Origin: Pseudomonadota bacterium
GTDB taxonomy: Bacteria > Pseudomonadota > Gammaproteobacteria > Steroidobacterales > Steroidobacteraceae
NCBI GenBank assembly: GCA_021787615.1
Contig: JAJYLP010000036.1
Location: 1-33,060, forward strand
Length of the DNA: 33,060 nt
Direction of reading: 5' to 3'
In this document: piece by piece, positions 1 to 7,366 of the stretch
Position numbering within the stretch: the stretch's first letter is position 1
How the letters are laid out: each line of letters opens with the position of its first letter
Program-made: the position numbers and the translations under genes
Notes under the pieces: model-generated
Told to the model about the DNA's origin: nothing
Databases searched by the model: none
Seen by the model: the letters and a program-made list of their open reading frames with translations, nothing else

Positions 1-106
1 CCTGGGTTGTGAGCCCGACGACTCCGGAGAGGAAATTCACCTGCTTCACCTCAGCGCTCTTGATGCGATGAGTCACTCTAGCGGTCTGCGGGGTCGAGTC
101 GTTCAC
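1..106 (-). CDS. Possible 5' end of a gene running off the left edge
   Basis: The minus strand is open from about position 154 to the window edge. From a GTG at 104-106 it reads VNDSTPQTARVTHRIKSAEV and continues open to base 1. Third codon positions are mostly G or C, as in the real genes nearby, and less so in the competing plus-strand frame. If real, the gene is transcribed divergently from hipBA and shares its AT-rich control region. No clear ribosome binding site precedes the GTG, and too little is present to recognise a family. It could equally be non-coding. Confidence 0.3.
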   Translation of the reverse strand, partial: MNDSTPQTARVTHRIKSAEVKQVNFLSGVVGLTTQ

Positions 107-150
107 AGAAGGTATCCACGTCTGCCAGGCGAGACGTTTTCCAAACAAAT

Positions 151-253
151 ATCGTCATAAGTGGCGAGTAATTTGACAGTAATAGTATAAGACGTCATTA
201 ACGACGAATTGTATAGTTTATAGAACAGGAATATATTCGCCTTATTTGGCGAA
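151..253. promoter_or_regulatory. Three similar inverted repeats, candidate HipB operators
   Basis: Three 18-bp elements share a 6-6-6 layout: ATCGTC-N6-GGCGAG (151-168), GACGTC-N6-GACGAA (191-208) and TTCGCC-N6-GGCGAA (236-253, perfect). Read as half-sites, five of the six fit GRCGA. Centres are 40 and 45 bp apart, close to whole helical turns. The site lies just ahead of hipB, and HipB-type antitoxins are known to bind several spaced palindromes in their own promoter (E. coli uses TATCC-N8-GGATA). The operator role is inferred. Confidence 0.6.
173..201 (+). promoter_or_regulatory. Candidate hipBA promoter
   Basis: A perfect -35 hexamer TTGACA lies at 173-178, between the first and second inverted repeats. 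At 17 bp spacing the -10 would be CATTAA (196-201), a weak match that overlaps the second repeat. A repressor bound there would block polymerase. Other AT-rich hexamers (TATAAG at 186-191, TATAGT at 212-217) are at the wrong spacing for this -35. Confidence 0.4.
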
Positions 254-296
254 ATAGATGGTGGAGACACCATTGATTCGTTAGAAGGGACGACCT

Positions 297-734
297 ATGA
301 ACATCGAGTCTGGGGTGACGGACACCGCCATCCTGGCAATCCTTGGAGAGCGGGTCGAACGGCACCGGATCGAGGCGGGGCTGACCCAGGCTGAGCTCGC
401 CGAGCGTGCCGGCATCGGCAAGCGCACCCTAGAGCGTCTCGAGGCGGGCCGCGGCACCGAGCTCGTGACCCTCCTCCGGGTACTGCGAATACTGAACAGC
501 CTGGAGGGTCTCGAGAGGCTGCTGCCGGAGCTGCCTGCGAGCCCGATCGAGCAGCTCAAGCTGCGCGGCAAGCAGCGCCAGCGTGCCTTCCGTCCCCGTC
601 GCGGGCGCCAGACCAGTGAGAGCTCTGGCCGCCCGCAAGGGGGCGCACCGACCCAGCCTTGGACCTGGGGCACGCAGCCCGCGACGAGGCCGCTGGGGAG
701 CAACACCCCACGCTCCACCAAGAAGAAGGTGTGA
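297..734 (+). CDS. hipB: HipB-like antitoxin, XRE-family DNA-binding protein
   Basis: Small helix-turn-helix protein expected to bind and neutralise the HipA kinase encoded next and to repress the operon. An XRE-type HTH spans about residues 15-71, with the turn region at LTQAELAERAGIGKRTLERL (29-48). The start ATG has a good ribosome binding site, AGAAGGGA (283-290), 6 bases upstream. The protein is 145 residues, much longer than E. coli HipB (88). The extra is a basic, Gly/Pro/Arg-rich tail from about residue 90, ending in TKKKV, which looks disordered. Only 3 bases separate its stop from the hipA start, so the two are cotranscribed. The family call rests on the HTH plus the hipA neighbour. 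Confidence 0.88.
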   Translation: MNIESGVTDTAILAILGERVERHRIEAGLTQAELAERAGIGKRTLERLEAGRGTELVTLLRVLRILNSLEGLERLLPELPASPIEQLKLRGKQRQRAFRPRRGRQTSESSGRPQGGAPTQPWTWGTQPATRPLGSNTPRSTKKKV

Positions 735-737
735 GCC

Positions 738-2072
738 ATGGCCACGATTGCCGAGGTGAGACTCTGGGGCCGGCGCATCGCGGCGGTGTCCCGGGACGAT
801 GGGAGCGATGTCGCGGCCTTCCAGTACGATCCTCAATTCGCGGCCAGCGGCATCGAGGTCTCGCCGATTGTCATGCCGCTTTCATCGCGCATCTACACGT
901 TTCCCGCGCTGCCGCGGATGTCTTTCCACGGCTTGCCGGGGTTGCTCGCCGACTCCCTGCCCGACCGATTCGGCAATGCGCTCATCGACGCTTGGCTCGC
1001 CATGCAAGGCCGCACGCCCGAGAGCTTCAATCCCGTCGAGCGGCTCTGCTACATCGGCGCGCGCGGCATGGGCGCCCTCGAATTCGCGCCCGCCACGGGG
1101 CCGCGTCCCCGGCAGTCGACGACGATCCGGGTCGATGCGCTCACTGCGCTGGCATCGGACATCCTCACGCGCCGCGAGGGGCTGCACGAATCTCTTTCTT
1201 ATGCGCATCGCGATGCGGCACTGCAGGACATCCTCCGTGTCGGCACTTCCGCCGGCGGGGCGCGCGCCAAGGCCATCATCGCCTGGAACCCCGAGACGAA
1301 TGAGGTCCGCTCGGGCCAGGTGACCGCCCCTGCGGGTTTCCAGTACTGGCTGCTGAAGTTCGACGGCGTGAGCGGCAACCGGGACAAGGAGCTGGAGGAT
1401 CCCAAGGGATATACCGTCATCGAGTACGCATACTCGATGATGGCCGCGGCCGCCGGTATTGAGATGACCGAGTGCCGACTCCTCGAGGAAGGCGGCCGGC
1501 GGCACTTCATGACCCGGCGCTTCGACCGCACCGCTGACGGCGGGAAATTGCACATGCAATCGCTCGCCGCGCTCGCGCACCTCGACTTCAATGCCGCTGG
1601 AGCGCACTCCTACGAGCAGGCCTTCGCCGCCATGCGGCGGCTGAAGCTCCCGATGAATGCCCTCGAGCAGCAGTTCCGCCGCATGATCTTCAACGTCGTC
1701 GCCCGCAACCAGGACGACCACGTCAAGAACATCGCATTCCTCATGAACCTGCGGGGCGAGTGGTCGCTGGCTCCCGCCTTCGACGTCACCTACTCCTACA
1801 ACCCGCAAGGCCGCTGGACCCGGTCTCACCAGATGACGGTGAACGGCAAGCAGGAGGGATTCACGCTCGAGGACTTCCGCGCGTGCGCCGCAACCGCGGG
1901 ACTGAAGCGCGGTCGGTCCGAGGCGATTCTCGATGAGGTGCGCACTGCGGTAACGCGCTGGCCTGAATATGCCGAACGCGCCGGGGTGTTTCCCTCCCAC
2001 CGGGACCGGATCCGCTCGACCCTTTGTCTCGATTTTCCGCAGCGCGAGACACGGAAGGACGCACGTCCCTAG
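738..2072 (+). CDS. hipA: HipA-like toxin, serine/threonine protein kinase
   Basis: Toxin of a type II toxin-antitoxin pair. HipA of E. coli phosphorylates glutamyl-tRNA synthetase and causes growth arrest and persistence; the target here is unknown. At 444 residues it matches the family length. The N-terminal subdomain has the conserved LPDRFGN (74-80). A glycine-rich GTSAGGARAK (169-178) matches the nucleotide-binding loop. The kinase catalytic segment is NQDDHVKN (324-331), and AFD (347-349) supplies the metal-binding aspartate. FMTRRFDR (257-264) is another family hallmark. All catalytic residues appear intact, so the toxin is probably active. It is 3 bases downstream of hipB and convergent with the molybdenum hydroxylase gene, whose stop is 33 bases away. 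Confidence 0.93.
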   Translation: MATIAEVRLWGRRIAAVSRDDGSDVAAFQYDPQFAASGIEVSPIVMPLSSRIYTFPALPRMSFHGLPGLLADSLPDRFGNALIDAWLAMQGRTPESFNPVERLCYIGARGMGALEFAPATGPRPRQSTTIRVDALTALASDILTRREGLHESLSYAHRDAALQDILRVGTSAGGARAKAIIAWNPETNEVRSGQVTAPAGFQYWLLKFDGVSGNRDKELEDPKGYTVIEYAYSMMAAAAGIEMTECRLLEEGGRRHFMTRRFDRTADGGKLHMQSLAALAHLDFNAAGAHSYEQAFAAMRRLKLPMNALEQQFRRMIFNVVARNQDDHVKNIAFLMNLRGEWSLAPAFDVTYSYNPQGRWTRSHQMTVNGKQEGFTLEDFRACAATAGLKRGRSEAILDEVRTAVTRWPEYAERAGVFPSHRDRIRSTLCLDFPQRETRKDARP

Positions 2073-2105
2073 CCCCTCCCCATGCAATGACCGCAACCGA
2101 CCTTC

Positions 2106-4352
2106 TCATGATCCCATCGCCCCCTTGATGCGATCGCCGCTGAGCGGCAGATCCTGCAGCCTGAGTCCCGCGGCATCCGCCAGCGCATTCGCGAGCGCCC
2201 CGGCTGCCGGGCCCTGAGCCGCCTCGCCAGTCCCGAGAAACGGTTGACCGGGGCGATTCAACACCACCACTTCCACCGACCGCGGCACGGCAGAAAATCG
2301 CAGGATGGGATAGCTCGCCCAGTCGCGGCTCGTGATCCGTGTGCGGTCGAACTTGACCGACTCGAGCAACGTCCAGCTGAACGCCTGAATGATGCCGCCC
2401 TCGATCTGGTTGCGGATTCCATCGGGATTGACCGCCTCGCCACTGTCCACCGCGGCGACCACCCGCAGCACCCGCGGCATGGGCTCGCCGCGATCCACAC
2501 TGACCTCGACGGCAATCGCCAGGTACGCGGCGAGATTCTTGTAGCGCGCAAACGCGAAGCCCTTCCCGCAGCCGGCGAGCCGGCGATACGCTCTCCAGCC
2601 GAAGCGCTCCGCCACCGTACGAATCACGGCGAGGGCCCGGGGATCGTCGAGATGCCGCAGCCTGAACTCGACAGGATCGAACTTGCCGGCGCGCGCGAGC
2701 TCGTCCATGAAGCTTTCAATGGCGAAAACATTGAAATGAGCTCCGAGGGAGCGCAGCGCCGAGACTCTGAGCGGCATCTTCGGGACGAACCGGTAATCGA
2801 CCCTCAGGCTCGGAATCCGGTAGAGCGGCAGCGCGTTGCGATCACCGCCGCCCGCCGGCAGGGGCAGGGGGCTCGGCGCAGGCGGGCTCAGCGGGCGCTC
2901 GAGATACCAGGCCGGCATCAGCTCACGGGCACCGCCGGGGCGCGTGGAGTGAGTGTTGCTCCAGACTTGGTATTGCCACCAGGCGATGTGGCCCGCCGCA
3001 TCGAGTGCCCCGCGCACGCGCGCCAACATCACCGGGCCGTATGGCTCCCACTTGTGCTCATCGGCCCGCATCCATTGGACACGCACCGGGCGCCCCGGCA
3101 CCTGCTTGGCGATGAGTGCCGCATCAGCGGCCGCGTCGTCGGCTCCGTTGTGCCCGTAGCAGCCGGCGCCCTCGACCTGAATGCACCGCACACGGCTCTC
3201 GGGCAACCCGATGAGCCCGGCCAGCGCGCTGCGCAGCGGATAGACCCCCTGGGTCTGCGTCCACACGGTGAGCACGCCATGATCGAACAGGGCAACGGCG
3301 CATGACGGCCCGATCGACCCGTGCATGAGATAGCCGCGGCGGTACTCGGCCTCGAGCATCGTTGCCGCGTGCGAGCGCCGCAGACTCGGCGGGCGGCCCC
3401 GCCGCCCGACGGGCACGTCGCGCGACGGCCACGCGAGGAGGTCTGCAAAGAGACGGCTCTGATGCGGAAGACTCGCGGTCTCCTCCCAGCTTGCGGCGCC
3501 GCTGAGGGCTTCCATCGCAACGATAGCCTGATACTCGCGCCGCGCCACCACAGCGAGGTAGCTGCCGTTGCGCACGACGCTCAGAACGCCTGGAAGGCGA
3601 AGAATCGGGGCGGTCTCGACCGAGCGCAGTCGAGCGCCGTAGCTCGGTGGACGGACCACTCGGGCGTGCACCATGTCGGCAAGGCGCAGGTCCTGCACGA
3701 ACGCCCGCTCGCCGAAGACCTTCGCCGGAATATCGACGCGCGGCCACGAGCGGCCCATCACGCGACGATGCGCGGGATTTCCGAGCGGCGCGCGCGGCTC
3801 GGCGCGAACGTGCAGCGTTCGAGCGGACAGGAGATCGGCATAGGCGATGCGCCGCCCGCCGGGGGCGATGACCGCGCCCTGCGCGGCCGTCAGCTCCCCG
3901 CGGGGCTGACGCAGACGCTCGGAGGCAAGGCGCATCATGATCTCGCGCGCCTGCGCCGCGGCATTCATGATCGCCGTGCCGCTGTCCTCCATGGAGAGGC
4001 TGCCGGCCGTGTATCCCTCATCCGGCGTGCGGGCGGTATCGGCCGTCACGAGCGTGATGGCCTGCGGCTGCACGGCGAGCTCTTCGGCCGCGACCTGGAT
4101 CAGCGCGGTCTTGATGCCTTGGCCGAGTTCCGCCTTGCCGGTAAAGACCGTGATGCCGCCGGCATCGATCCGCAGCCACGCATCGAGCATCGGGGTAGAC
4201 CCGAGGCTTCCCGGCAGCGAGCGCTCGGCGGCCCTGCCCGCGCTGCGCGCCGCTGCGCCCGCCAGCGACGGCGCCAACGCGAAACTCACGACCAGCGCGC
4301 CTCCCGTCGACAGCACCGCTCGGCGCGAGACCTTCATGTCGGGAACGCCCAT
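2106..4352 (-). CDS. Molybdopterin-binding large subunit of a xanthine dehydrogenase/isoquinoline oxidoreductase family enzyme (enzyme A)
   Basis: Catalytic subunit of a molybdenum hydroxylase of the IorB/aldehyde dehydrogenase type, which hydroxylates N-heterocycles or oxidises aldehydes; the substrate cannot be read from sequence. The start at 4352 overlaps the 2Fe-2S subunit stop by one base (TGATG) and gives 748 residues, normal for the family. The N-terminus has a twin-arginine signal, SRRAVLSTGG plus a hydrophobic stretch, so the folded enzyme is probably exported to the periplasm. Near the C-terminus GTGEAAQGP (707-715) carries the expected catalytic glutamate (E710). A short Pro-rich insertion (PPAPSPLPLP) lies mid-protein. 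No FAD-domain gene accompanies it, so electrons probably go to a cytochrome or another periplasmic carrier. A second, non-adjacent paralogue is at 9709-11958. Confidence 0.92.
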   Translation of the reverse strand: MGVPDMKVSRRAVLSTGGALVVSFALAPSLAGAAARSAGRAAERSLPGSLGSTPMLDAWLRIDAGGITVFTGKAELGQGIKTALIQVAAEELAVQPQAITLVTADTARTPDEGYTAGSLSMEDSGTAIMNAAAQAREIMMRLASERLRQPRGELTAAQGAVIAPGGRRIAYADLLSARTLHVRAEPRAPLGNPAHRRVMGRSWPRVDIPAKVFGERAFVQDLRLADMVHARVVRPPSYGARLRSVETAPILRLPGVLSVVRNGSYLAVVARREYQAIVAMEALSGAASWEETASLPHQSRLFADLLAWPSRDVPVGRRGRPPSLRRSHAATMLEAEYRRGYLMHGSIGPSCAVALFDHGVLTVWTQTQGVYPLRSALAGLIGLPESRVRCIQVEGAGCYGHNGADDAAADAALIAKQVPGRPVRVQWMRADEHKWEPYGPVMLARVRGALDAAGHIAWWQYQVWSNTHSTRPGGARELMPAWYLERPLSPPAPSPLPLPAGGGDRNALPLYRIPSLRVDYRFVPKMPLRVSALRSLGAHFNVFAIESFMDELARAGKFDPVEFRLRHLDDPRALAVIRTVAERFGWRAYRRLAGCGKGFAFARYKNLAAYLAIAVEVSVDRGEPMPRVLRVVAAVDSGEAVNPDGIRNQIEGGIIQAFSWTLLESVKFDRTRITSRDWASYPILRFSAVPRSVEVVVLNRPGQPFLGTGEAAQGPAAGALANALADAAGLRLQDLPLSGDRIKGAMGS

Positions 4353-4852
4353 CAGCCGGCCCTGCCGAGACTCGAGACGCCACTCGCCACGGCACGTTGG
4401 CGTGCTTCGGCCGCGCGGCGCACCGCCCGCACGATTCTCAAGTGGGTCCCGCAGCGGCACAGGTTCGGCTCGAGCGCCGCCCGGATCTCCTCGTCCGTCG
4501 GCGATGCATTGCGCTCGAGCAGCGCCTGGGCCCGCATGATCATGCCGGCAGTGCAGTAGCCGCATTGTGCGGCCTGCTCCTCGATGAAGGCCTGCTGCAG
4601 CGCCCCGGGGCGCTCGCGGGTTCCCAGTCCCTCCACGGTGGTGATCCTCTGACCCGCGAGGTCACCGACCGGCACCACACAGGAGAACACCGCTGCGCCC
4701 TCCACCAGCACCGTGCACGCACCGCACTGCCCGAGGCCGCACCCGAACTTCGCCCCGTTGAGCTCGAGCGTATCGCGCAGCACGTAGAGCAACGGCGTAC
4801 TGGGCTCATCGTCGACTTCGACGGGACGGCCGTTCACGATGAGACGAATCAT
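4352..4852 (-). CDS. 2Fe-2S subunit of molybdenum hydroxylase (enzyme A)
   Basis: Electron-transfer subunit with two [2Fe-2S] clusters that passes electrons from the molybdenum centre. The plant-ferredoxin-type domain has CGLGQCGAC with cysteines 38, 43, 46 and 58. The helical domain has CGYC (97-100) and CRC (132-134). At 166 residues it is standard for IorA/CoxS-type subunits. It is the first gene of a two-gene operon and overlaps the large subunit by one base. Its ATG at 4852 has only a weak ribosome binding site. It probably travels with the twin-arginine-bearing large subunit, since it has no signal of its own. Confidence 0.93.
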   Translation of the reverse strand: MIRLIVNGRPVEVDDEPSTPLLYVLRDTLELNGAKFGCGLGQCGACTVLVEGAAVFSCVVPVGDLAGQRITTVEGLGTRERPGALQQAFIEEQAAQCGYCTAGMIMRAQALLERNASPTDEEIRAALEPNLCRCGTHLRIVRAVRRAAEARQRAVASGVSSLGRAG

Positions 4853-5145
4853 CTCGCACCCGTGAGTCTCGAGGTCTCGCCGCAGAGTATGCGCCGCCGG
4901 TCACGCGGGTGTGAAGCGAGCCGCAGGCATCACTGCCGATGCTCGCTCAATGCGCTTCGCACCCGCCGGTTACCCAATCGGGTCGCAGGTTGACCGGCAG
5001 GGCCTGCGAGTATCGTCGGGGACCACATGGCCTCGAGAACGGCGAGATCTGCCTCAAGCGCGTCCGATCAGCGCTGCGAAGCGCACCCCTGCTCAACCGT
5101 GCAACAGCCGGTGCTGCGCACCTCGTCGGTCTGCGCGCAGACCCT
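4853..5145. other. Intergenic gap upstream of enzyme A
   Basis: The 293 bases between the enzyme A small-subunit start and the M56 peptidase stop hold no convincing gene. The only structure seen is the inverted repeat at 4905-4966. A promoter for enzyme A on the minus strand is expected here, but I could not identify clear -35/-10 boxes. Confidence 0.5.
4905..4966. repeat. Long imperfect inverted repeat with nested hairpins
   Basis: GCGGGTGTGAAGCG (4905-4918) pairs with CGCTTCGCACCCGC (4953-4966) at 13 of 14 positions, the exception being a possible G-U pair. Inside, GCGAGC (4916-4921) can pair with GCTCGC (4941-4946), and GGCA-TCAC-TGCC (4926-4937) makes a small hairpin. It lies in the 293-base gap between the M56 peptidase gene and enzyme A, both on the minus strand. 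No T-run follows on either strand, so it is not a classical terminator. It may be a leader structure or a repeat-family palindrome. Confidence 0.5.
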
Positions 5146-6801
5146 TCAGGGGATGGGGTGATAGAAAATGCCCGTGACTTTCCCGTCGGACGACAGCGGC
5201 ACGATGATGATCTCGAGCCTGCCGTGCGCGAAGGTGGCCAGGTAGTCGTCAGCTCCATTAGGCATGACCTTAAAGAAGCGCAAAGACTCGAAGGCGCCCA
5301 GCTGCTTGAACAGCGCGGCGGACTGTGCGGTCTGTTGGCGCGCGGCCGCTGCGAGCGCCGAACTCATCCGGCTGTAGCGCGCGTGCCCGGTCCGCTCGTA
5401 TGACTCGATCTGACTGCGGATTGCCGCTGCGCTGCCAGGGCTCGCAATATTCTGCGCGATCCGCATCTGCAACGCAGCCTCTGCCGCCAGCGCAACACTC
5501 TTCGCGACCCGTTGGGCAGGCATCAGATTGCCGTTCTGATGCAGCACGAGCCCGCTGATCTTTCCGGCGGAATTGCTGACGAAGCTGATCTGCGCCGGCA
5601 CGACGGTGGCGAAGAATTCCGTCGGGCTCTCCGGATACTGCTCAACCGCAGGCTGACCCGTCAGTTGGGCGAAGTAGCGGTCGCCGCGACGGAAGACATG
5701 GAAGAAGACCGCCGTCTCGAGCTGGTAATAGCCGACATACTTGTCGAAATCGGCTGGATTGAAAGGCACTTCCTTCTGCGGGCGAGTCTGCTCCGCAAGC
5801 AGCCTCGCGTGCTCGGCAGGCGTCGGACTCATCGCGTTGGATGCCTGCGCATGTGCGAAGGGGACCGCAGGCGCCGCAAAGAGAATCGATGCGCTCAGCG
5901 CACCGGCGAGTGCCATCGAGACCGCGGTCTTCTTCGTCCGGCCGACCGGAAACGTGCCACGTCCGCTCATAATCGCCTCCACCCGCCGCTTCAAGTCCGC
6001 ACCTGATGCACCTGATGCGCAGGCGCCGCCGGGTTGTGCGAAAAACCGGCACACTTTCAGGATGCCTTCTGGGTAGACCTCAGCGCCGGTGCCCGCGGCG
6101 AGGACGGCCTCGTCACACGCCTGTTCACGCTCAGCAACGAGCCGAGCGCCCAGCCACCACACCGGCGGGTAGAACCAGAACAGGGTCTGGACCAGCTTGT
6201 GCAGTGCGGCGGTCAGGGTGTCCCGCCGGCGGTAGTGCGCGAGCTCATGGCCCAGGACGGCGCGGGTCTCGGCCTCGGAAAGCCGCTCGGCAAGTCCTCG
6301 AGGAAGCATCACGACCGGACGCCGAATTCCGACGAGGCTGGGCTCGAGGGCTGCCTGGCATTCGATGATGGGTATCGGCGCCGCCAGCGGCAACGGTCGC
6401 GCCGCTGAGAGCACGCGGCGCATCTGCCGCCACCGCAGTAGCCACGACAGCAGCACCGCCGCACAGCCCAGCGCCCAGATGACGAGCAGCAGCGTCGACG
6501 AATGCAGCGGGGACGCTGCGATGACGTGGGTGGAAGCGCTGCCCGCGGGCTGCGATTCCGTGGCGAACGGCGCAGAAAGGCGCGCCGCCATCGCCGAGAG
6601 CGGAAGGCGCAGTAGCGAAGAGGCGCCCGAGGCCGCGGGGCGCGGCACGAGCGCGGTGAGCGCCGCGAGCGGAACGAGGAATTTCATCGATGCGGCGAAC
6701 CACAGCCCGTAGCGGGCGCACGCGCCGTTCCGGCGCAGCGCCAGCGTCAGCCCACCGGCCACGCACAGAATCAGGGTGGATTGCCACAAGTGGTCCAACA
6801 A
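5146..6801 (-). CDS. BlaR1-like M56 family membrane peptidase with DUF3471-type C-terminal domain
   Basis: Membrane sensor-protease of the BlaR1/MecR1 family. In known systems ligand binding outside activates the cytoplasmic zinc protease, leading to loss of the BlaI repressor encoded just upstream. The N-terminal half has membrane segments and a metalloprotease motif HELAHYRRRD (H185, E186, H189) with a downstream glutamate in AEREQACDEAV. A further membrane segment (about 295-315) leads to the exported part. That part lacks the penicillin-binding transpeptidase domain of BlaR1. It instead has a DUF3471-like domain (about 349-435, with DKYVGYYQLE and LTGQPA) and a C-terminal domain of about 100 residues (GADDYLATFAHGRLEIII). 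The start is a TTG at 6801, 8 bases after blaI; upstream in-frame codons also read like family sequence, so the true start may be slightly further out. Confidence 0.88.
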   Translation of the reverse strand: MLDHLWQSTLILCVAGGLTLALRRNGACARYGLWFAASMKFLVPLAALTALVPRPAASGASSLLRLPLSAMAARLSAPFATESQPAGSASTHVIAASPLHSSTLLLVIWALGCAAVLLSWLLRWRQMRRVLSAARPLPLAAPIPIIECQAALEPSLVGIRRPVVMLPRGLAERLSEAETRAVLGHELAHYRRRDTLTAALHKLVQTLFWFYPPVWWLGARLVAEREQACDEAVLAAGTGAEVYPEGILKVCRFFAQPGGACASGASGADLKRRVEAIMSGRGTFPVGRTKKTAVSMALAGALSASILFAAPAVPFAHAQASNAMSPTPAEHARLLAEQTRPQKEVPFNPADFDKYVGYYQLETAVFFHVFRRGDRYFAQLTGQPAVEQYPESPTEFFATVVPAQISFVSNSAGKISGLVLHQNGNLMPAQRVAKSVALAAEAALQMRIAQNIASPGSAAAIRSQIESYERTGHARYSRMSSALAAAARQQTAQSAALFKQLGAFESLRFFKVMPNGADDYLATFAHGRLEIIIVPLSSDGKVTGIFYHPIP

Positions 6802-6809
6802 CGCGCCGA

Positions 6810-7199
6810 TCAGGGCTGCTTGCCCTGTTTGGCCAAGCGCCGCAGCGTGCTCTCGGCATCCTCGATGTCCTTGAGGCTGAGCCTGCCCGTCTCGATCAAC
6901 TGCGCCATGACCGGCTGCGCCTTGCCGCCGAAGCGCGCGAGAAAATCATCGATCAGACGCCGCTGCGCCGCCTGGCGGGACACCAGCGCCTCGAAGATGT
7001 GGGCATTGCTGATCTTCTTCAGGCGGTGCACCACCTTCTTGCCCTCGAGCCGGTAGACCATGGTCTGCACGGTCGTGTACGCGGGGCGCTTCTCCGAGGG
7101 AAAGGACTGCGGGATCTCGCGGATCGAGAGCGCCCCGCCGGCCCAGAGAGCGTCCATGATCGGCAGCTCGAGTCGAGTGAGATTTGGGATTTTCGCCAC
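6810..7199 (-). CDS. BlaI/MecI/CopY family transcriptional repressor
   Basis: Winged-helix repressor of 129 residues, the usual length. The N-terminal domain (about 1-75) reads NLTRLELPIMDALW then AYTTVQTMVYRLEGKK, typical of the BlaI DNA-binding fold; the rest is the dimerisation helix region. The start is a GTG at 7199 with AGGAGA (7205-7210) five bases upstream. Its gene lies directly ahead of the M56 peptidase, the standard sensor-repressor pairing, and the two are almost certainly one operon. It probably represses its own operon through sites in the 7200-7366 gap. Whether it also controls the divergent XdhC-like gene is open. Confidence 0.92.
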   Translation of the reverse strand: MAKIPNLTRLELPIMDALWAGGALSIREIPQSFPSEKRPAYTTVQTMVYRLEGKKVVHRLKKISNAHIFEALVSRQAAQRRLIDDFLARFGGKAQPVMAQLIETGRLSLKDIEDAESTLRRLAKQGKQP

Positions 7200-7204
7200 C
7201 GCAC

Positions 7205-7232
7205 TCTCCTACATAAGTCATAGACTCTACTA
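7205..7232. promoter_or_regulatory. Candidate BlaI operator in a divergent promoter region
   Basis: An 11-bp perfect palindrome AGTC-ATA-GACT (7216-7226) is flanked by CTACATA on one side and CTACTATT on the other. It sits 17 bases upstream of the blaI start, in a locally AT-rich patch between the divergent blaI and xdhC-like genes. BlaI/CopY proteins are known to bind short TACA/TGTA-containing dyads near their own start. Assignment as operator is inference from position and symmetry. Confidence 0.4.
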
Positions 7233-7366
7233 TTCAATCCGGCGCGAGCGTAAGCCTCTCCGAGGACACCGCGCCGGCGATCCCGCCGATGCGCAGCGCC
7301 CTCCCCGGCCGGCCATCCGCAGCGGCCGCATTGCTCCTGATCCGTCCTGCCGCTTACGATCCCGGC

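Noticed and set aside
5146-7199. Beta-lactam resistance regulator pair blaI-blaR1
   Set aside because: The sensor gene lacks a penicillin-binding domain and no beta-lactamase gene is nearby, so a beta-lactam response is not supported.
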